Shown in pieces: positions 32,440 through 35,654 of a stretch of 35,654 bases of DNA. Origin of the DNA: CAVXAE01 sp044225565. GTDB lineage: Bacteria > Pseudomonadota > Gammaproteobacteria > Steroidobacterales > Steroidobacteraceae. Positions within the stretch are counted from its first letter, which is position 1, and every line of letters begins with the position of its first letter. The stretch covers positions 1 to 35,654 of the forward strand of contig JBGAIL010000029.1 of NCBI GenBank assembly GCA_044225565.1. The letters run 5' to 3'. Position numbers and translations under genes: made by a program. A model generated the notes under the pieces. It saw nothing but the letters and a program-made list of their open reading frames with translations. It did not search any database and was not told where the DNA came from.

Positions 32440-35400
32440 TTAGTGTTGTTCGATCCAAACGTGTCAGCTGCGATCGCCTCATTCAAGCCGTTGAACGGGT
32501 TAAGAGGGTTCTGCAACGATTGCCACTTGGCTCCAAGTACCGAAAGATCGTTGCCAATCCTTCGAAATAGCCCGCTCGCAAAGTCAAGTAAGCTCCCTGA
32601 TTCTCCGTTCCAAGACCTCGAACCTGCCAATGCCTCGCTCGCTGCCTTGATTCCAGCGGTAGTGGCTGGGTTGACGCCCGAGAATATGGCTGGTGCAGCT
32701 TCTGGGACTTCGCCTGCGAACTGCAAGCCTTTGCCCCATCCCATGTCGATATTGGACGGCTGGGCGCCAGGTATTAGGCCCATTTGATACCCGATCCCCG
32801 CGGCGATTGCTCCGGCGATGCCGCCCTTGATCGCTGCATGCAAGACATCACCCAAACTCCCCCCGTTCAGAGCGGTGAGACTCGCGCCGAAGACCGCTCC
32901 TGCCAGCGCACCCGCCTGGACCGCGCCGAGCAGACCAGCCGCCAGATAGGGTTGTGCCAAGTAGACCGCAGCTACGGCGAGGCCGATGGCAATCAGCGGC
33001 TTGATGACGCTCTTGAGGAAGTGCCCGATGGAATGGAAGAGTTTCTTGAAGAAGAACCCGCTGGGATCGACCAGGGAGAGCGGGTTGTTCATGACGTAGC
33101 TGTAGCGGTTGAGGCTCTGGCTCATCAGCGGCGCCTGGATCATCGGGTCCGCCGAGATGAACCGCCCGAGCATGGGGTCGTACACCCGCCCGTTCATGTG
33201 GATCAGCTCCACGTTGTCCAGGCTCTCGTGCCCCGTGAAGTTCAGGTGCGTCAGCGCCGCAATCCCCGACCAGCAGGGGCTGCCCGACCAGGTGCTGCCG
33301 CTCCGGCGCTTGCCGAAGGCATCGTTCGAGAGGCGCAGCACCGCCGTGCCCGCCTCGTTGGTCAGCACGTGCAGCCCGCCCAGGTGGTCCTTGTGCATAT
33401 AGCGCACGTCGCTCGTCAGGTTCGAGCGCACCGTCTTGATCGCCACCGGCTCCTTGCCGGCCAGCACATAGTGCTTGTACTCCACCACCCCGGAGGGCTT
33501 GGTCACCTTCTCGAACAGCCCCCCGATGTATACCGTCGTCTCGGTGCCGGCCGGCAGCGGTCCGCCCGTGGTCACCGCGATCTGCTTGTAGCGCGCCCGG
33601 CCCGCCCCGTAGAGGAACGTCGCCGTGTTGCCCCCTTGGGCGATGCTGCTCGGCAGGTTGTAGCTCGTCCAGGCAATCACGCTGCCATCGCGCAGCGTCA
33701 TGTTGCCGTTGGCGTCGTAACTGTAGGCATGGCCGCTGCCGGCCGTGCTCACCGCGTGTGGTCGCACCGCGCCAGCGCCCTGGGTCGGGTAGGCATAGTT
33801 ACCGACGTCGGACTTGTTCTGGATGTTGCCGTTGGCGTAATAGGTGAGGGAGAGATTGCTGACGGTGTTGAGCTTGGAGGTCTTCAGCCGGTTCAGCTCA
33901 TCGTAGGTGAAGTCCTCCGTCAGCGACGCGTTCACATCCCGGCGCTGCATGAGATTGCCTACCTTGTCCCACGTGTAACCCAGATTCTGTACCGCCGCGG
34001 ACGTGCCCGTGGTCCGCGTCCCGATCAGCCCCGTGATCGCATCGTAGCCCGACAGCGTGTGCAGTCCATTGCCGAACAGCTCATCCGACACCTGCCCCGC
34101 CGCGTTCGTCGACACCGCCTGCCAGTACACCGGGCTCGACGTCGCAAAATCCTTGACGCTTTTCAGCAGGCCGTAGGCGTAGTCGTACTGCACCTTGAAG
34201 CGCGAGCCGGGAAGTTCGCTCGTGCTCGTCGGGTACGTCACTGTCTCGAGCAATCCCGTGCTCGCGCTGTAGGTGTTGTTGACGACGAAGCTCGACATGT
34301 CCGCGTTCGTCGTCAGCTGCTGCGGACGGCCCAGACTGTCGTAGAGGTAGCTTTCCGAATACCCTCCAGGCGAGCTCACCGATTGCAGCTGGCCGATGTT
34401 CTTGGCGGTATCCGAAGTGCCCCACGTCCAGGTGGTCGTGCCTTCGGGCTCCACCCGGGTGAGCGGCCGGGAGAGCTTGTCGTAGGTGAACGAAGTGGTC
34501 TGGCTCTTCGCATCGACCTGCGTCACGAGCTCCAGCAGCGCGTTCGGCGTGTACGTCCAGCTCCCCATGTCCGGATCGTTCGTCGAGCGCTTGAATCCGC
34601 GGATGTCGAAGGTATTGACGATCTTGTTGTTCGCCGGATCCGTCGTCTCGAGCAGATTGCCGAACGGGTCGTACTTGTAGGTCGTGATGCCGTTCAGGGC
34701 ATCCTTCATCTGCACCACCTGCCCCAGCGCATCCAGGGTCTTCGTGGTGGTCCTGGTGTTGGCGTCGATGACGGTATGCACCAGCTTCGCGTATCCGTAC
34801 TGCGTGCTCTGGATACCCGTATGGGTTTCGTCGATCTGACGCTCTTCCTTGGTGATCCGGCCGGTAATGTCGTAGTACGACGTGGTGTAATACACCGGCC
34901 CGCTGCCGAGATACGGGGCGCTGCGCTGGTAGACGCGGTCCAGGTTGTCGTAATTGGTATGCACCCTCGTGAGGGCGCCCGACAGCGTCTGACTTTGATC
35001 GTATTTGGGGCGGCCGAGCGCGTCGAACTGGTGGATCGCGTAGCGGATGACGCCGCCGCTGGCGTTGAGCTGATCCTCTCTGGATTGATAGCGGAGCAGT
35101 GCATCCGAGCTGCTGCAATAGGTGTTCGTCGATGAGCACCTCGTCAGCGTCCAGCTGGTGGACGTGCCATCCGGCCGCGTCTCGGTTCTCTTGCGGCCGA
35201 AGGTGTCGTAATCCCAAGCTACGGTCAGGTCGTTGGGATCTGTCGCCGTCAACGGCACGCCCAGCGCGTAGTCCCAGGTCTTGGTGGTCGTCTGGTTGAG
35301 CGCGTTGGTGACGGATACCGGAAAGACCCCGGCTGAACCGTAGCTCGTGGCGGTCCCTCGACTCGACATCCCGATGCCGGTCACGATCTGGTTGTTCGGA

Positions 35401-35654
35401 TTGCCGAAGCCGTCGTAGCCGATATCCGTCGTCACCTTCAGGGTGGCGCTGTCTGGCTCGACGATCTGCTGCGTGGCCCGGCACTTCACGTAGTCGTGTG
35501 TGAACGTGCTCTTGCGGGTCTGGGCGGCCAGACTCGGCACCGTGCTTTTGACGGTCGCCGTGGTCACCCGATCCAGGCACCAATTGGTCGTGTCGTACAC
35601 CGAGATGGTGTTCACCTTCTGGGTCGTGAAGGTGGCGGAGGAGCCCGAATCGAC
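32358..35654 (-). CDS. Rhs/YD-repeat protein (5'-partial, runs off the window)
   Basis: At least 1,098 residues on the minus strand; the frame stays open to the window edge. Many YD-type repeats are present (IGYDGFGNPNN, AWDYDTFGRKRTETRPDG, YKYDPFGNLLETTDPANN, FTYDKLSRPLTRVEPEG, YDANGNMTLRDG), followed by the Rhs core end: YMHKDHLGGLHVLTNEAG, YDPMLGRFISADPMIQ and LNRYSYVMNNPLSLVDPSG. Beyond DPSG (33058-33069) lie about 230 residues unique to this protein: a hydrophobic helical part (LIAIGLAVAAVYLA, GALAGAVFGASLTAL) and a polar tail ending in GYVRR. In the family such tips are polymorphic toxins or secreted effectors, and the core forms a shell around them. No known nuclease or ADP-ribosylase motif was recognised in the tip. 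The stop may be premature (see the adjacent fragments). Confidence 0.9.
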   Translation of the reverse strand, partial: VDSGSSATFTTQKVNTISVYDTTNWCLDRVTTATVKSTVPSLAAQTRKSTFTHDYVKCRATQQIVEPDSATLKVTTDIGYDGFGNPNNQIVTGIGMSSRGTATSYGSAGVFPVSVTNALNQTTTKTWDYALGVPLTATDPNDLTVAWDYDTFGRKRTETRPDGTSTSWTLTRCSSTNTYCSSSDALLRYQSREDQLNASGGVIRYAIHQFDALGRPKYDQSQTLSGALTRVHTNYDNLDRVYQRSAPYLGSGPVYYTTSYYDITGRITKEERQIDETHTGIQSTQYGYAKLVHTVIDANTRTTTKTLDALGQVVQMKDALNGITTYKYDPFGNLLETTDPANNKIVNTFDIRGFKRSTNDPDMGSWTYTPNALLELVTQVDAKSQTTSFTYDKLSRPLTRVEPEGTTTWTWGTSDTAKNIGQLQSVSSPGGYSESYLYDSLGRPQQLTTNADMSSFVVNNTYSASTGLLETVTYPTSTSELPGSRFKVQYDYAYGLLKSVKDFATSSPVYWQAVSTNAAGQVSDELFGNGLHTLSGYDAITGLIGTRTTGTSAAVQNLGYTWDKVGNLMQRRDVNASLTEDFTYDELNRLKTSKLNTVSNLSLTYYANGNIQNKSDVGNYAYPTQGAGAVRPHAVSTAGSGHAYSYDANGNMTLRDGSVIAWTSYNLPSSIAQGGNTATFLYGAGRARYKQIAVTTGGPLPAGTETTVYIGGLFEKVTKPSGVVEYKHYVLAGKEPVAIKTVRSNLTSDVRYMHKDHLGGLHVLTNEAGTAVLRLSNDAFGKRRSGSTWSGSPCWSGIAALTHLNFTGHESLDNVELIHMNGRVYDPMLGRFISADPMIQAPLMSQSLNRYSYVMNNPLSLVDPSGFFFKKLFHSIGHFLKSVIKPLIAIGLAVAAVYLAQPYLAAGLLGAVQAGALAGAVFGASLTALNGGSLGDVLHAAIKGGIAGAIAAGIGYQMGLIPGAQPSNIDMGWGKGLQFAGEVPEAAPAIFSGVNPATTAGIKAASEALAGSRSWNGESGSLLDFASGLFRRIGNDLSVLGAKWQSLQNPLNPFNGLNEAIAADTFGSNNTNMGLLGSDLAPAAELAIPVARAGYVRR

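Noticed and set aside
32784..35135. 783-codon plus-strand frame opposite the Rhs gene
   Set aside because: Rhs YD repeats on the minus strand are unmistakable; the plus frame is an Arg/Val/His-rich shadow.
1..35654. CRISPR array, tRNA or rRNA genes
   Set aside because: No regularly spaced direct repeats and no cloverleaf or rRNA-like segments were noticed; the Rhs repeats are protein-level YD repeats, not CRISPR.

Overview
This is a GC-rich bacterial chromosomal segment. The TonB-dependent receptor, periplasmic solute-binding protein, GcvA-type LysR regulators and Rhs gene point to a Gram-negative proteobacterium. A gammaproteobacterium near Steroidobacter/Solimonas would fit, but that placement is inference. 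No tRNA, rRNA or CRISPR array was seen.

Layout. 1-1.8 kb: a membrane-anchored Ser/Thr kinase with a Calx-beta-like tail, possibly cut by the window edge. 1.9-4.2 kb: a GcvA-type LysR regulator and a secreted amidohydrolase. 4.27-17.2 kb: twelve tightly packed plus-strand genes, read as one operon: FAD oxidoreductase, nitrilase-fold amidase, Aap-type ABC ATPase, ThDP enzyme, second FAD oxidoreductase, periplasmic binding protein, GST, XylX-like FAH-fold dehydratase, an 86-residue orphan, two Aap-type permeases and an SDR. 17.2-19.2 kb (minus strand): a Gfo/Idh oxidoreductase followed by a second GcvA-type LysR. 19.4-20.9 kb: a UxaA-type sugar-acid dehydratase. 21.0-26.1 kb: a TonB receptor followed by a second oxidoreductase-amidase pair, both genes heavily frameshifted. 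26.15-28.7 kb (minus strand): a frameshifted aldehyde dehydrogenase and a frameshifted HisC-like aminotransferase. 28.8-30.4 kb: a glyoxalase-fold protein and a DUF819-type membrane protein. 30.57-31.76 kb: an IS3-family (IS407-like) element. 31.8 kb to the end: an AT-richer stretch with broken small ORFs, then a large Rhs/YD-repeat gene running off the window on the minus strand.

The most interesting signal is a shared promoter design. A 16-base site, YTRAT-N7-ATGA, lies in front of four transcription units: the 12-gene operon, the UxaA gene, the TonB receptor, and the aminotransferase-ALDH pair. CTAAT is the core described for E. coli GcvA sites. At each promoter the site is followed by 10-11 bases and then a -35-like hexamer. 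At three of the four, the start codon falls at or next to the predicted transcription start, suggesting leaderless mRNAs. This ties the units into one probable LysR regulon.

Taken together the genes look like an undescribed catabolic island: outer-membrane uptake (TonB), amino-acid-like ABC import, flavin oxidation by three paralogous oxidoreductases, C-N bond hydrolysis by two paralogous amidases, and sugar-acid style dehydration (UxaA, XylX-like) that could lead to 2-oxoglutarate semialdehyde and the aldehyde dehydrogenase. The substrate is unknown. From about 23.26 to 28.3 kb many single-base lesions break four consecutive genes and the receptor tail while protein similarity survives between them. 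This is either a poorly sequenced stretch or very recent decay.
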